DNA from: Actinoplanes sichuanensis
GTDB lineage: Bacteria; Actinomycetota; Actinomycetes; Mycobacteriales; Micromonosporaceae
Length of the DNA: 64,000 nucleotides
Direction: 5' to 3'
NCBI RefSeq assembly: GCF_033097365.1
Contig: NZ_AP028461.1
Span: 10,257,501-10,321,500, forward strand
The notes under the pieces were generated by a model, which saw only the letters and a list, made by a program, of their open reading frames with translations, ran no database searches and was not told the DNA's origin. This document shows, piece by piece, positions 48,651 through 57,717 of the stretch (its first letter is position 1; each line of letters opens with the position of its first letter). A program made the position numbers and the translations under genes.

Positions 48651-50063
48651 GTGACATCTCGCCGTACCGATGCCGGGGTCGACCAGAACCCGGCCGAAAA
48701 AGTCTCCAGCAGCCGTGCCTCGACGGGTCGCCGTAGGACCCGGGACAGGCATGCCGACGCGGAACCCGCCACTGCCGGCAGGGTCTTCGTTCTGGACACT
48801 TCGGTCCTGCTGTCCGACCCGGCGGCTTTCCGCCGGTTCACCGACCACGAGGTGGTCGTGCCTCTCGTGGTCATCTCCGAGCTGGAGGGCAAACGTCACC
48901 ACCCCGAGCTGGGCTGGTTCGCCCGGCAGTCGCTGCGGATGCTGGACGAGCTGCGGATCAAGTTCGGCCGTCTGGACCAGCCGGTGCTCTGCAACGACGA
49001 GGGCGGCACACTGCGGGTGGAGCTGAACCACGCTGATCAGAGCGCGCTCCCGCAGGGTTTCCGCAACGATTCGAACGACACCCGCATCCTCTCGGTGGCC
49101 CTGGGGCTCGCCGCTGAGGGCCGCGAGGTGACTCTGGTCAGCAAGGACATGCCGCTGCGGGTGAAGGCCGCCTCGGTCGGCATCACCGCCGACGAGTACC
49201 GGCACGGCCAGGCCAGCGACCCCACCTGGACCGGGATGGCCGATCTGGAGCTGACCGAGGAGCAGGTGGTCTCGCTCTACTCCGGCGAGGAGCTGGAGGT
49301 GGAGGAGGCGGACAATCTGCCCTGCCACACCGGCCTGGTGATCCACTCGCCGCGCGGTTCGGCGCTGGCCCGGGTCAATCCGGACAAGTCGATCAAGCTG
49401 GTCCGTGGCGACCGGGACGCGTTCGGGCTGCGGGGCCGCTCGGCGGAGCAGCGGGTGGCACTGGACATCCTGATGGACGAGCAGATCGGCATCGTGTCGC
49501 TGGGCGGTCGGGCCGGCACCGGAAAATCGGCGCTGGCGCTGTGCGCGGGGCTGGAGGCGACGATGGAGCGCAACCGCCACAAGAAGGTGGTGGTGTTCCG
49601 TCCGCTCTACGCGGTCGGCGGCCAGGAGCTCGGCTATCTGCCCGGCAGCGAGTCGGAGAAGATGTCGCCCTGGGCGCAGGCGGTCTTCGACACCCTGGGT
49701 GCGGTGGTGCACGCCAACGTGGTCGAGGAGGTGATGGCCCGCGGCATGCTGGAGGTGCTGCCGCTGACCCACATCCGGGGCCGGAGCCTGCACGACGCGT
49801 TCGTGATCGTCGACGAGGCGCAGTCGCTGGAGCGCAACGTGCTGCTGACCGTGCTGTCCCGGATCGGGCAGAACTCGCGAGTGGTGCTGACCCACGACGT
49901 CGCCCAGCGGGACAACCTGCGGGTCGGTCGGCATGACGGCGTCACCGCGGTGATCGAGGCGTTGAAGGGCCACCCGATTTTCGCGCACGTAACCCTCACG
50001 AGGTCGGAACGTTCGCCGATTGCCGAGGTGGTGACCGACCTGCTGGAGGAAATCCCGCTCTAA
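48651..50063 (+). CDS. phoH2: PIN-PhoH fusion protein (PhoH2-type RNA helicase/RNase)
   Basis: 470 residues. The N-terminal PIN domain begins [12 protein letters not shown] (acidic site about 49) and continues with [15 protein letters not shown] and NDTRILSVA; the C-terminal PhoH ATPase has Walker [10 protein letters not shown] (about 285-293) and Walker [11 protein letters not shown] (about 384). M. tuberculosis and M. smegmatis PhoH2 of the same layout unwind and cleave RNA. The GTG at 48651 has GGAG seven bases upstream; a GTG at 48603, abutting the small frame, is the alternative. A 16-bp hairpin ends the gene. Confidence 0.9.
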   Translation: MTSRRTDAGVDQNPAEKVSSSRASTGRRRTRDRHADAEPATAGRVFVLDTSVLLSDPAAFRRFTDHEVVVPLVVISELEGKRHHPELGWFARQSLRMLDELRIKFGRLDQPVLCNDEGGTLRVELNHADQSALPQGFRNDSNDTRILSVALGLAAEGREVTLVSKDMPLRVKAASVGITADEYRHGQASDPTWTGMADLELTEEQVVSLYSGEELEVEEADNLPCHTGLVIHSPRGSALARVNPDKSIKLVRGDRDAFGLRGRSAEQRVALDILMDEQIGIVSLGGRAGTGKSALALCAGLEATMERNRHKKVVVFRPLYAVGGQELGYLPGSESEKMSPWAQAVFDTLGAVVHANVVEEVMARGMLEVLPLTHIRGRSLHDAFVIVDEAQSLERNVLLTVLSRIGQNSRVVLTHDVAQRDNLRVGRHDGVTAVIEALKGHPIFAHVTLTRSERSPIAEVVTDLLEEIPL

Positions 50064-50074
50064 GAGATCTTGAG

Positions 50075-50150
50075 AACGCCAGCGTGGCTAATTCGTGCCG
50101 GATTCACCCGGTAAGTCGTGTGACTAAAGTCACATAGCCACGCTGGCGTT
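50075..50150 (+). terminator. Long hairpin after phoH2
   Basis: Perfect 16-bp arms AACGCCAGCGTGGCTA (50075-50090) and TAGCCACGCTGGCGTT (50135-50150), followed by TTTCACAT. The 44-base loop contains a CRP-like palindrome. Confidence 0.75.
50119..50134. promoter_or_regulatory. CRP/GlxR-type palindrome
   Basis: TGTGACTAAAGTCACA, a perfect TGTGA-N6-TCACA site, the consensus of CRP-family regulators including actinobacterial Crp/GlxR. It is about 128 bases before the transglycosylase start, so it may control that gene; rpf-type genes are known CRP targets in actinobacteria. Confidence 0.55.
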
Positions 50151-50261
50151 TCACATCTACTTCACGTTGCGCCATGGTGTTCGGCGAGCAACATGCGGCG
50201 CGGTCCGCCCCGACCGGGGTGCTGACGCGCCGCTTCCTTGCCCCCGACGAAGGGAATCTTC

Positions 50262-50951
50262 GTGAAGCGGCTCTGGAGCCGGATGGGTGTCCGTGCGGCC
50301 TCGGTCGGTCTTCTCGTACTCGGTCTCACCGGTGGTGTGTACCTGGGCCAGAACCGTGACGACCAGCAGCAGAGCGCTCAGGCGCAGCTGGTCCTGCAGG
50401 CCAATGAGGACGAGATGCGGCTGTTGAAGGCGCGTCAGGCCGACCACGCCGCGGCCCGTGCGCACCGCGTGGTCGCCGAGGAGGCCGCCGCCGCGAAGGC
50501 CGCCACCGAGGTCCAGTCCGCCGCCTCCAAGGCGCGCAAGCTGGAGAAAGAGGTCATCGAGGCCAAGGAGGCCGAAGAGGCCAAGAAGGCTGAGGAGGCC
50601 TCCGGCCCGGTCGCCTACACCGGGGAGATCCCGTCGTCCTGCAACGAGTACAGCGGCAGCCGCAAGATCGGGTGCGCGCTGATGCTGGAGGACGGCTTCG
50701 GGCTCGACCAGTTCCCGTGCCTGGACAAGCTGTGGAAGAAGGAGAGTGGCTGGAACTACAAGGCCCTCAACAGCGGCTCCGGGGCGTATGGGATCCCGCA
50801 GGCTCTGCCCGGCGACAAGATGGCGTCGGAGGGCTCGGACTGGAAGACGAACCCGGCCACCCAGATCAAGTGGGGCCTGGGCTACATCAAGGGCCGCTAC
50901 GACACTCCGTGTGGTGCGTGGAGCCACTCGCAGAACGTCGGCTGGTACTGA
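50262..50951 (+). CDS. Secreted lytic-transglycosylase-like protein
   Basis: 229 residues. An N-terminal signal/anchor (AASVGLLVLGLTGGVYLG) is followed by an alanine/lysine/glutamate-rich coiled coil (about 35-115) and a C-terminal transglycosylase-like domain: LWKKESGWNYKALNSGSGAY (Glu is the likely catalytic acid), GIPQALPGDKMAS and ending HSQNVGWY. Two cysteine pairs may form disulfides. Such proteins cleave peptidoglycan during growth or resuscitation. GTG at 50262 follows AAGGGA six bases upstream. A U-tract terminator follows. Confidence 0.87.
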   Translation: MKRLWSRMGVRAASVGLLVLGLTGGVYLGQNRDDQQQSAQAQLVLQANEDEMRLLKARQADHAAARAHRVVAEEAAAAKAATEVQSAASKARKLEKEVIEAKEAEEAKKAEEASGPVAYTGEIPSSCNEYSGSRKIGCALMLEDGFGLDQFPCLDKLWKKESGWNYKALNSGSGAYGIPQALPGDKMASEGSDWKTNPATQIKWGLGYIKGRYDTPCGAWSHSQNVGWY

Positions 50952-50963
50952 CAGAACCTCGCG

Positions 50964-50998
50964 ACGGGGCTGCGCGGCTTTCCGCGCGGCCCCGTTTT
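50964..50998 (+). terminator. Intrinsic terminator of the transglycosylase gene
   Basis: 14-bp stem (ACGGGGCTGCGCGG with CCGCGCGGCCCCGT, one wobble pair), CTTT loop, followed by TTTT. The most canonical intrinsic terminator in the window. Confidence 0.85.
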
Positions 50999-51017
50999 GC
51001 TGTGATCAAATGTCCAC

Positions 51018-51794
51018 ATGGTCCGGAAAGCGGCATTCTGCCTTCTGGTTTGTGCCCTCACCGCCACTGATCGTCCCGCCCGGGCGGATTCCGGGCGACC
51101 GCCGGTACGCGAAGTCGTCGGCGGCAAGGTCGCCGGCGACGGCCGGTTCCCCTGGGCGGTCCGGCTGTCGATGGGCTGCGGCGGCGCGCTGACCGCACCC
51201 CGGGTCGTCCTCACCGCCGGGCACTGCGTCGGACCGACCGGCCCCAACGACAAGATCACTGTCACCGCCGGCGCCACCGACCTCCAGTCGAGGTCCGCGA
51301 TCACCGTCAAATCGGTGGCGGTCTACCGCTCCCCGGACTTCGTCACCGAGACCAGCGGCGACGACTGGGCGGTGGTCCGCCTGGAGCGCGAGCTGAGCCT
51401 GCCCACCCTGCCGCTGACCCCCGACGACGTCGACCGGGGCCGGTTCACCGTGATGGGCTGGGGGCAGACCCGCGAATCGTCGCCCCAGCAGGAGCGCCGG
51501 CTGCACTACGCGACGGTGCCGACCATCCCGGACGAGGAGTGCGCCAAGGCGTACCGCAAAGCCGGTGTGGAACTGGTCCGCGACGAATCGATCTGCGCCG
51601 GCCGCCGCGGAGTCGACACCTGCCAGGGCGACTCCGGCGGGCCGATGGTCCGCCGCGACCGGCTCGGCCGTTGGGTGCAGGTCGGCATCGTCAGCTGGGG
51701 ACTCGGCTGCGCCCGCGACGGCTATTTCGGCGTCTACCTGCAGATCGCCAAATTCCGGTCCGACATCCAGGCGGCCGCCCGCAAGCTGAGCTGA
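51018..51794 (+). CDS. Secreted trypsin-like (S1) serine protease
   Basis: 258 residues. Short signal peptide (cleavage probably near ARA-DS, about 24), activation-like site REVVGGKVAG, His in LTAGHC (about 68), Asp in GDDWAVV (about 115) and Ser in GDSGGP (about 204), with the disulfides typical of chymotrypsin folds (CGG..GHC; CQGDSGG..GLGC). The Asp in DTCQGDSGG predicts trypsin-like cleavage after Lys/Arg. The ATG at 51018 is the only fitting start. Confidence 0.9.
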   Translation: MVRKAAFCLLVCALTATDRPARADSGRPPVREVVGGKVAGDGRFPWAVRLSMGCGGALTAPRVVLTAGHCVGPTGPNDKITVTAGATDLQSRSAITVKSVAVYRSPDFVTETSGDDWAVVRLERELSLPTLPLTPDDVDRGRFTVMGWGQTRESSPQQERRLHYATVPTIPDEECAKAYRKAGVELVRDESICAGRRGVDTCQGDSGGPMVRRDRLGRWVQVGIVSWGLGCARDGYFGVYLQIAKFRSDIQAAARKLS

Positions 51795-51838
51795 CGCTCG
51801 GGTGGCCGTGCTCGCCCGCTCCTGCCACCATCGAACAC

Positions 51839-52456
51839 ATGGGCTACGAATGGGCGACCGCCGCACGCTCGGACGAGGCGGCACGGTTCGGTACCGAGGC
51901 TTTCTACGCGTCGCTGGGTCGCGCGTTCGTGACGATGTGCGCCGTGGTTCCGGCCCTGTTCCTGATCGAGGCGATCGACATCGCTCTCGGCCCGGGGACT
52001 CTCGATCTGGCCGGCGGCATCATCCCCCGCTCGGCCGAGGGCATCGACGGCATCCTGTTCAGCCCGTTCCTGCACGACGGATGGGAGCATCTCTACGGCA
52101 ACGCGGTCCCGCTCATCCTGCTCGGCACGTTCGTCCTGGCCGGTGGGGCACGCCGGTTCATCTGGTCGACCGTGGTGATCATGGCGGTGGCCGGCGTCGG
52201 TGTCTGGTTCATCGGTGACCCGAACACGGTGGTGGTCGGGGCCAGCGGCGTCATCTTCGGCTATCTCGGGCTGCTGCTGACCCGTGGCCTCGTCGAACGC
52301 AGCTGGTGGCACTTCGCGGTCGCCGGGTTCATCGGGTTGCTCTACTGGTATCAGCTGTTCAACGTGCTACCCACCGACCAGCGGATCTCCTGGCAGGGGC
52401 ATCTGCTGGGCCTGCTCGGCGGGGTGGTCGCCGCGGTGGTCTTCCGGCGTCGCTGA
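51839..52456 (+). CDS. Rhomboid-family intramembrane serine protease
   Basis: 205 residues with about six transmembrane helices. Catalytic Ser lies in VVGASGVIFGYLG (about 134) and His in SWQGHLLGLLGG (about 187); the first-loop HLYGN is also present. It cleaves membrane proteins within the bilayer; substrates are unknown. The ATG at 51839 begins MGYEWATAARSDE; a CACCAT stretch sits six to seven bases upstream. It lies directly downstream of the S1 protease gene, with a 44-base gap. Confidence 0.87.
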   Translation: MGYEWATAARSDEAARFGTEAFYASLGRAFVTMCAVVPALFLIEAIDIALGPGTLDLAGGIIPRSAEGIDGILFSPFLHDGWEHLYGNAVPLILLGTFVLAGGARRFIWSTVVIMAVAGVGVWFIGDPNTVVVGASGVIFGYLGLLLTRGLVERSWWHFAVAGFIGLLYWYQLFNVLPTDQRISWQGHLLGLLGGVVAAVVFRRR

Positions 52457-52468
52457 CAACCGGCATCC

Positions 52469-52497
52469 GGTACGGCGGGGTGCGGCCCCGCCGTACC
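52469..52497. terminator. Bidirectional hairpin between rhomboid and glpX genes
   Basis: Perfect 12-bp arms GGTACGGCGGGG (52469-52480) and CCCCGCCGTACC (52486-52497) with a 5-base loop. It shares the GGTACGG core with the hairpin after upp. Confidence 0.8.
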
Positions 52498-52522
52498 AGA
52501 AGCAGATCTTGACCGGAAAGGG

Positions 52523-53548
52523 TCAGGACAGCGGAACCGTCGGCAGATGGCCGTCGAAGTCGACAGCCGAGTAGAGGGCCAGCTTCTCCAGGCGGTGGTA
52601 GGAGTCGATGACCCGGATCGTGCCGCTCTTGGACCGCATCACGATCGACTGGGTGTGCGCGCCGCCCGCCCGGTAACGCACCCCCTTGAGCAGGTCACCG
52701 CTGGTCACGCCGGTCGCGACGAAGAAGCAGTTGTCGCCGGTGACCAGGTCGTCGGTGCTGAGCACCCGATCCAGGTCGTGGCCGGCGGCGATCGCCTTCT
52801 CCCGCTCGGCGTCGTCGAGCGGCCACAGTTTCGCCTGAATCGTGCCGCCGAGACATTTCAGGGCACAAGCCGCGGTGATGCCCTCCGGCGTGCCACCGAT
52901 GCCCATCAGAACGTCGACGTCGGACTCCAGCCGGGCCGCCGAGATGGCACCCGCGATGTCACCGTCGGAGATGAACTTGATGTTGGCGCCGGCCTGCCGC
53001 ACCTCCTCGACCAGCTTCGCGTGCCGCGGACGGTCCAGAATGCACACCGTGACATCGGAGACACTGGACCGTTTCGCCTTCGCGATGCGGCGCAGGTTCT
53101 CCTTCACCCCGGCGTCGATGTCGACGACATCCGCACAATCCGGGCCGACCGCGATCTTGTCCATGTAGAAGACCGCACTCGGGTCGAACATGGCACCCCG
53201 CTCGGCGACCGCGAGCACCGCGATCGACCCGGGCATGCCCTTACTCATCAGGGTGGTGCCGTCGATCGGGTCGACCGCGACGTCCACCTCCGGGCCGGTG
53301 CCGTCACCGACCTGCTCCCCGTTGAAGAGCATCGGCGCTTCATCCTTCTCACCCTCACCGATGACGACGACGCCGCGCATCTGGATCGAGTTGATGAGTT
53401 TGCGCATGGCGTCGACGGCGGCACCGTCACCGCCGTTCTTGTCACCTCGGCCGACCCAGCGACCGGCGGCCATGGCGGCGGCTTCGGTCACGCGGACGAG
53501 GTCGAGGGCGATGTTGCGGTCGAGATCCTGAGGGACTCGGGCGGGCAC
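52523..53548 (-). CDS. glpX: Class II fructose-1,6-bisphosphatase
   Basis: 341-residue GlpX enzyme that dephosphorylates fructose-1,6-bisphosphate in gluconeogenesis. The metal-binding blocks [13 protein letters not shown] and [15 protein letters not shown] are intact, as are GIGGTPEGI and [11 protein letters not shown]. The GTG at 53546-53548 is chosen because GGAGG lies five bases before it and the length then matches Streptomyces GlpX; an ATG at 53599 is an alternative. It partners functionally with pckG in the same window. Confidence 0.92.
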   Translation of the reverse strand: MPARVPQDLDRNIALDLVRVTEAAAMAAGRWVGRGDKNGGDGAAVDAMRKLINSIQMRGVVVIGEGEKDEAPMLFNGEQVGDGTGPEVDVAVDPIDGTTLMSKGMPGSIAVLAVAERGAMFDPSAVFYMDKIAVGPDCADVVDIDAGVKENLRRIAKAKRSSVSDVTVCILDRPRHAKLVEEVRQAGANIKFISDGDIAGAISAARLESDVDVLMGIGGTPEGITAACALKCLGGTIQAKLWPLDDAEREKAIAAGHDLDRVLSTDDLVTGDNCFFVATGVTSGDLLKGVRYRAGGAHTQSIVMRSKSGTIRVIDSYHRLEKLALYSAVDFDGHLPTVPLS

Positions 53549-53649
53549 GGCGGCCTCCTCGCGACGTTGCGGGGCAGTGGATGCCTCCGATCCTGGCATC
53601 CGAGGACGTGTTGAGTCCCGTTTCAGCGACGTGGTTAACAATGGGGTTC

Positions 53650-54204
53650 GTGGAACCTGCCTCCGAATCGCCCGCACCCGCCGCCTCACCGCGCCTCGCC
53701 GCCCGCGAGGAGCGCCGCCCGCGCGACATGATCCTGTCCCTGCTGGTGCTGCTGGTGCCGATCGCGCTGTTCCTCACCTTCTACCGGGTCGTCCTCGACG
53801 GCGACAAGCCGATCTCGGTCGACCCGACGTCGTCGATCGAGCTGGCCACCCGTGAGTTCCCGGTCGCCCAGCCGACCGGGCTCGGCGACGGCTGGCACGT
53901 GACGTCGGCCAACTTCCGCCGCGAGGACACCGGCGCCACCCTGCGTCTCGGCTACGTCGACCCCGACGACAAGCCGATCCTGCTGGTGCAGAGCACCATC
54001 GCACCGGCCACCCTGGTCCCGGCCGAGGTCGGCGCGGAGGGGCAGCGGACCGGCGCCTACCGCAGCGGCGAGCGCACCTGGATGCGATACACCGGCCGGG
54101 AGAGCGAGACCGCACTGATCCTCACCGAGCAGACCAGGACCATCGTGATCATCGGCAACAGCGCCGACACCACGAACCTGGAGAAGCTGGCCGCGTCGCT
54201 CTAA
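53650..54204 (+). CDS. DUF4245 membrane-anchored protein
   Basis: 184 residues: a cytoplasmic start ([14 protein letters not shown]), one transmembrane helix ([19 protein letters not shown]), and an extracellular domain ([19 protein letters not shown], then [13 protein letters not shown]). It matches DUF4245, widespread in actinobacteria and often found next to glpX; function unknown. The GTG at 53650 follows TAACAA by eight bases. Its stop overlaps the xseB stop by four bases tail to tail. Confidence 0.83.
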   Translation: MEPASESPAPAASPRLAAREERRPRDMILSLLVLLVPIALFLTFYRVVLDGDKPISVDPTSSIELATREFPVAQPTGLGDGWHVTSANFRREDTGATLRLGYVDPDDKPILLVQSTIAPATLVPAEVGAEGQRTGAYRSGERTWMRYTGRESETALILTEQTRTIVIIGNSADTTNLEKLAASL

Positions 54205-54404
54205 TCGTCGGCGCGGGCCGCGCGGGCCGCCTCGATCCGCTCCCGCGCCCCGTCCAGCCAGCGGTGACAGACGTCCGCCAGTTTCTCGCCGCGCTCCCAC
54301 AACGCCAGCGACTCCTCCAGCGTGCCGCCACCCTGCTCCAGCCGCTCCACCACCGACGCCAGCTCGGTGCGGGCCTGCTCGTAGGACAGTTTCTCGTCGC
54401 TCAT
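54201..54404 (-). CDS. xseB: Exodeoxyribonuclease VII small subunit
   Basis: 67 residues, two helices, with the family pattern [19 protein letters not shown] and [15 protein letters not shown]. Several copies bind each XseA subunit; the complex degrades single-stranded DNA. The ATG overlaps the xseA stop by one base (TGATG), so translation is coupled. Confidence 0.93.
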   Translation of the reverse strand: MSDEKLSYEQARTELASVVERLEQGGGTLEESLALWERGEKLADVCHRWLDGARERIEAARAARADD

Positions 54405-55630
54405 CAGCTCTCCATAACCGCTGCTCGCAGCTCACCGTCGGCGAGCCGGACCCGAAGAATGTCGTCCGCCGCCACCTCGCCGGCGGCACGGACCACTTGG
54501 CCGTCGGAACGCTGCACGATCGCGTAACCCCGCTCCAGCGTCTTCGCCGGAGACAACGCCCGCAGCCGGGCCACGGTGTGCTCCAACGCGTCGTCGGCCC
54601 GGCGGATCCGATGCTCCAGACTGCGGCCGGCCCGGTCACGCAACGCCGTCACCTCGACACCCCGCTGACCGATCAGCGCCTCCGGCCGGGCCAGCACCGG
54701 CCGCGACTGCCACGCCTCGATCCGGTGCCGCTCCCGGTCGATCAGGCCGAGCACCGCCCGGTCGAGCCGACCCCGCGCCTGCGCGATCAGCCGCTGCTCG
54801 TCGGCCAGATCGGGCACGATCCGTTTCGCCGCGTCGGTCGGCGTCGACGCCCGCAGGTCGGCCACATAGTCGAGCAGCGGCGCATCGGTCTCGTGGCCGA
54901 TCGCGCTGACCACCGGGGTGCGGGCGGCGAACACCGCCCGACACAGCGCCTCATCGGAGAACGGCAGCAGATCCTCGACACTGCCCCCACCCCGCGCGAT
55001 CACGATCACGTCGACCGTGTCATCGCCGTCGAGCACCTTCAACGCGTCGATGATCTGCGCCACCGCGGTCGGCCCCTGCACCGGCACGTTGATCACCCGG
55101 AAGTCGACCGACGGCCAGCGCCGACGCGTGTTCATCAACACGTCACGCTCGGCGGCACTGGCCCGCCCAGTGATCAGACCGACCCGGCCCGGCAGGAACG
55201 GCAGCCGCCGCTTGCGCTCCCGGGCGAACAGGCCCTCCGCGGCGAGCAGCCGTTTCAGTTTCTCCAGACGGGCCAGCAACTCACCGATGCCGACCTGACG
55301 GATCTCGTCGGCCCGCAGACTCAGCGTGCCGCGGCCCGGATAGAACTCGGGTTTGGCATGCAACGTCACCCGGGCGCCCTCGGCCAGCTCCGGCGCCCCC
55401 GCGTGCAGCACGTCGTGGCTGGTCGTGACGGTCAGGCTCAGATCGGCCGACGGGTCACGCAAGGTCAGGAAAACCACATTCGACCCCGGGCGGCGGCTGA
55501 TCTGCGCGACCTGCCCGTCGACCCACACCCAGCCGAGCCGGCTGATCCAGGCGGTGATCTTCTGACTCACCACACGGACCGGCCACGGCTCGTCGGCGGA
55601 ACTGCGCGGCGCGCTCTCGGGCTCGTTCAC
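54404..55630 (-). CDS. xseA: Exodeoxyribonuclease VII large subunit
   Basis: 408 residues. An N-terminal OB fold ([24 protein letters not shown]) is followed by the catalytic domain with [26 protein letters not shown] and SAIGHETD, then a coiled-coil arm that binds XseB. The GTG at 55628-55630 has TAATCT six bases upstream and no Shine-Dalgarno. Confidence 0.93.
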   Translation of the reverse strand: MNEPESAPRSSADEPWPVRVVSQKITAWISRLGWVWVDGQVAQISRRPGSNVVFLTLRDPSADLSLTVTTSHDVLHAGAPELAEGARVTLHAKPEFYPGRGTLSLRADEIRQVGIGELLARLEKLKRLLAAEGLFARERKRRLPFLPGRVGLITGRASAAERDVLMNTRRRWPSVDFRVINVPVQGPTAVAQIIDALKVLDGDDTVDVIVIARGGGSVEDLLPFSDEALCRAVFAARTPVVSAIGHETDAPLLDYVADLRASTPTDAAKRIVPDLADEQRLIAQARGRLDRAVLGLIDRERHRIEAWQSRPVLARPEALIGQRGVEVTALRDRAGRSLEHRIRRADDALEHTVARLRALSPAKTLERGYAIVQRSDGQVVRAAGEVAADDILRVRLADGELRAAVMES

Positions 55631-55636
55631 CCGGCC

Positions 55637-55642
55637 AGATTA
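55637..55642 (-). promoter_or_regulatory. -10 hexamer TAATCT for xseAB
   Basis: It overlaps the end of the next membrane-protein gene upstream (stop at 55640) and ends six bases before the xseA GTG. Confidence 0.45.
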
Positions 55643-56161
55643 CGTAAGCCCACCGACATTTTCGCCGCGCGGCGACGGCTCGGCGTACGCGTTGTACCGG
55701 CTCAGGTCGACAGGCGTGCGACGCTCCGGCATCGCCCGCTCGGCCACCGCCAGCACCACCACCGTCAACAGGCCGGCACAACCCCAGAAGATCGCGTCGG
55801 CCGCCAGGTACAGCGGATCCACGTGCAGGCCACCACCGACACCCAGGAACGGGAACGGAAACCCGTGCCGCCCCGGATAGTCCGCCATGCAACACCCTGA
55901 CGAGCCGGGCGCCGTCGTCGCCACGATCGCCACCCCGACCAGAGCCGCCGCCAGCGCGAACCCGGCCCGTCCCGGCGCCGGCCGCCGCCGCAGCAACAGC
56001 AGCACCCCACCGGCCGCGATCATCAGATGAAAGATCAGATACGCGCCGGTCAGCCCGCCGTCGAACTCCACGGCCAGATTCAGCAGCCCGATCCCGAGCA
56101 GGAACCAGCCCGCCATCACACGGAGCACGGCCGGAATCGACGGCCACTGCTCCATGCTCAT
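55640..56161 (-). CDS. Four-helix membrane protein of unknown function
   Basis: 173 residues with about four hydrophobic segments (MAGWFLLGIGLLNLAV, AYLIFHLMIAAGGVLLLL, GFALAAALVGVAIVATTA, AIFWGCAGLLTVVVLAVA). A Cys-Cys pair (SGCCMADYPGRHG) and His-rich loop lie between the third and fourth. ATG at 56159-56161 lies six bases after TAATCC. Similar in size and orientation to the next gene; both look like members of one poorly characterised actinobacterial group. Confidence 0.75.
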   Translation of the reverse strand: MSMEQWPSIPAVLRVMAGWFLLGIGLLNLAVEFDGGLTGAYLIFHLMIAAGGVLLLLRRRPAPGRAGFALAAALVGVAIVATTAPGSSGCCMADYPGRHGFPFPFLGVGGGLHVDPLYLAADAIFWGCAGLLTVVVLAVAERAMPERRTPVDLSRYNAYAEPSPRGENVGGLT

Positions 56162-56170
56162 AACCAGGGA

Positions 56171-56662
56171 TTATTCCGGCAGTTCGGGAGCCTTGCGGCC
56201 CTTTTGGGCGCGCACCGCAAGACCGATCAGACAGATCAACACCAGGCCGGTGTACGCCCACACGACCACATCCGCGGCAAGGCGGGTCCAGTCGACGCCC
56301 CAGCCACCGGCGACCGCCAGCCGCCGCGCCTCGTCCGGACTGTCCGCCAGCCCACCACGAGCCAGCCACGCGAACGGCCAGCCCCGATCCTCGAACCAGC
56401 CGAACATGCCACCCGTGCTGACCGTCCGGACGATCAGCCCGGCCACCGTCCCGGCCGCACCCACCACCACCGAGACGACCCCGACCAGCCGGACCGGCAG
56501 CCGGATCCGCCGCCACAGCAGCAGCACCAACCCGCCACCGGCCATCGCCAGACCCGTGAAGACATGCCTGTCCACCGCCACCGTCAGATTCATGACCAGC
56601 CAGAACATGCCGAAGGTCAGACTCACCTGACCCACCGTCAACCGAATGATGCGACCCGTCAT
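56171..56662 (-). CDS. Second membrane protein of unknown function
   Basis: 163 residues with about four transmembrane helices (SLTFGMFWLVMNLTVAV, HVFTGLAMAGGGLVLLLW, VGVVSVVVGAAGTVAGLIV, VVVWAYTGLVLICLIGLAV). A long loop (about 90-130) between helices three and four includes WFEDRGWPFAWLARGG. Ends nine bases before the preceding gene's start, so the two are probably cotranscribed. No recognised domain. ATG at 56660-56662 lies six bases after TACTGC. Confidence 0.72.
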   Translation of the reverse strand: MTGRIIRLTVGQVSLTFGMFWLVMNLTVAVDRHVFTGLAMAGGGLVLLLWRRIRLPVRLVGVVSVVVGAAGTVAGLIVRTVSTGGMFGWFEDRGWPFAWLARGGLADSPDEARRLAVAGGWGVDWTRLAADVVVWAYTGLVLICLIGLAVRAQKGRKAPELPE

Positions 56663-56727
56663 GACCGCGCAGTATGCACCCCCTGTGCCGCACGTCTCGC
56701 CACCGGCAGCCGGTGCCGCCGGGCACG

Positions 56728-56733
56728 TACCAT
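56728..56733 (+). promoter_or_regulatory. -10 hexamer TACCAT for ispH
   Basis: Six bases before the GTG at 56740; it fixes this GTG against upstream in-frame starts. Confidence 0.5.
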
Positions 56734-56739
56734 GGCCTG

Positions 56740-57717
56740 GTGACTGAACCTCGTAAGCGGGTGTTGCTCGCCAAACCGCGTGGCTACTGCGCCGGTGTCG
56801 ACCGCGCCGTGCAGACCGTCGAGGAGGCGCTGAAGCTCTACGGCGCCCCGGTCTACGTGCGCAAGCAGATCGTGCACAACAAACACGTGGTCAGCACCCT
56901 CGAAGCCCGAGGCGCGATCTTCGTGGAGGAGAACTACGAGGTCCCCGAGGGCTCGACGGTCGTCTTCTCCGCCCACGGTGTCGCCCCCGAGGTCCACGAG
57001 CAGGCCCGCGAGCGCAACCTCAAAGCCATCGACGCCACCTGCCCCCTGGTCACCAAGGTCCACCACGAGGCCAAACGGTTCGCCGCCGAGGACTACGACA
57101 TCCTGCTCATCGGCCACGAGGGCCACGAGGAGGTCATCGGCACCGCCGGTGAGGCACCCGCCCACATCCAGCTCGTCGACGGCCCCGACGACGTCGACAA
57201 CGTCGTCGTCCGCGACCCGGCCAAGGTCGTCTGGCTGTCCCAGACCACCCTCTCCGTCGACGAGACGATGGAGACCGTCGCGCGCCTCAAGACCCGGCTG
57301 CCGCTGCTCCAGTCACCACCCAGCGACGACATCTGCTACGCCACATCCAACCGGCAGCACGTGATCAAAGAGATCGCACCCGACTGCGACGTCGTCATCG
57401 TCGTCGGCTCCACCAACTCGTCGAACTCGGTGCGGCTCGTCGAGGTCGCCCTCGGCGCCGGCGCCCGCGCCGGCCACCTCGTCGACTACGCCTCCGAGAT
57501 CCAGGACGAGTGGCTCGCCGGCGCCACCACGGTCGGTGTCTCCTCCGGCGCCAGCGTCCCCGAGGACCTCGTCATGGAGGTCCTCGCCCACCTCGCCGAC
57601 CGCGGCTTCGGCGAGGTCACCGAGTACACGACGGCCGAGGAACGGCTCACCTTCTCCCTGCCGCAGGAACTGCGTAGGGACATGAAGGCCGCCGCGGCCG
57701 CGCGAGCCGCTAACTGA
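56740..57717 (+). CDS. ispH: 4-hydroxy-3-methylbut-2-enyl diphosphate reductase
   Basis: 325-residue 4Fe-4S enzyme, last step of the MEP isoprenoid pathway, producing IPP and DMAPP. Cluster cysteines are in RGYCAGV (Cys17), DATCPLV and [11 protein letters not shown]; substrate-binding residues in [20 protein letters not shown] and GSTNSSNS. It supplies precursors for the prenyl transferase at 46362. Its last eight bases overlap the rmuC end on the other strand. Confidence 0.95.
   Translation: MTEPRKRVLLAKPRGYCAGVDRAVQTVEEALKLYGAPVYVRKQIVHNKHVVSTLEARGAIFVEENYEVPEGSTVVFSAHGVAPEVHEQARERNLKAIDATCPLVTKVHHEAKRFAAEDYDILLIGHEGHEEVIGTAGEAPAHIQLVDGPDDVDNVVVRDPAKVVWLSQTTLSVDETMETVARLKTRLPLLQSPPSDDICYATSNRQHVIKEIAPDCDVVIVVGSTNSSNSVRLVEVALGAGARAGHLVDYASEIQDEWLAGATTVGVSSGASVPEDLVMEVLAHLADRGFGEVTEYTTAEERLTFSLPQELRRDMKAAAAARAAN

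Noticed and set aside
48494..48736. Cys/Arg-rich 80-codon plus-strand frame overlapping the phoH2 start
   Set aside because: It overlaps the PIN domain's coding region out of frame and has no ribosome site.
50151..50261. c-di-AMP (ydaO-type) riboswitch before the transglycosylase gene
   Set aside because: Such switches precede many actinobacterial muralytic genes, but I could not find the conserved segments in this short leader.
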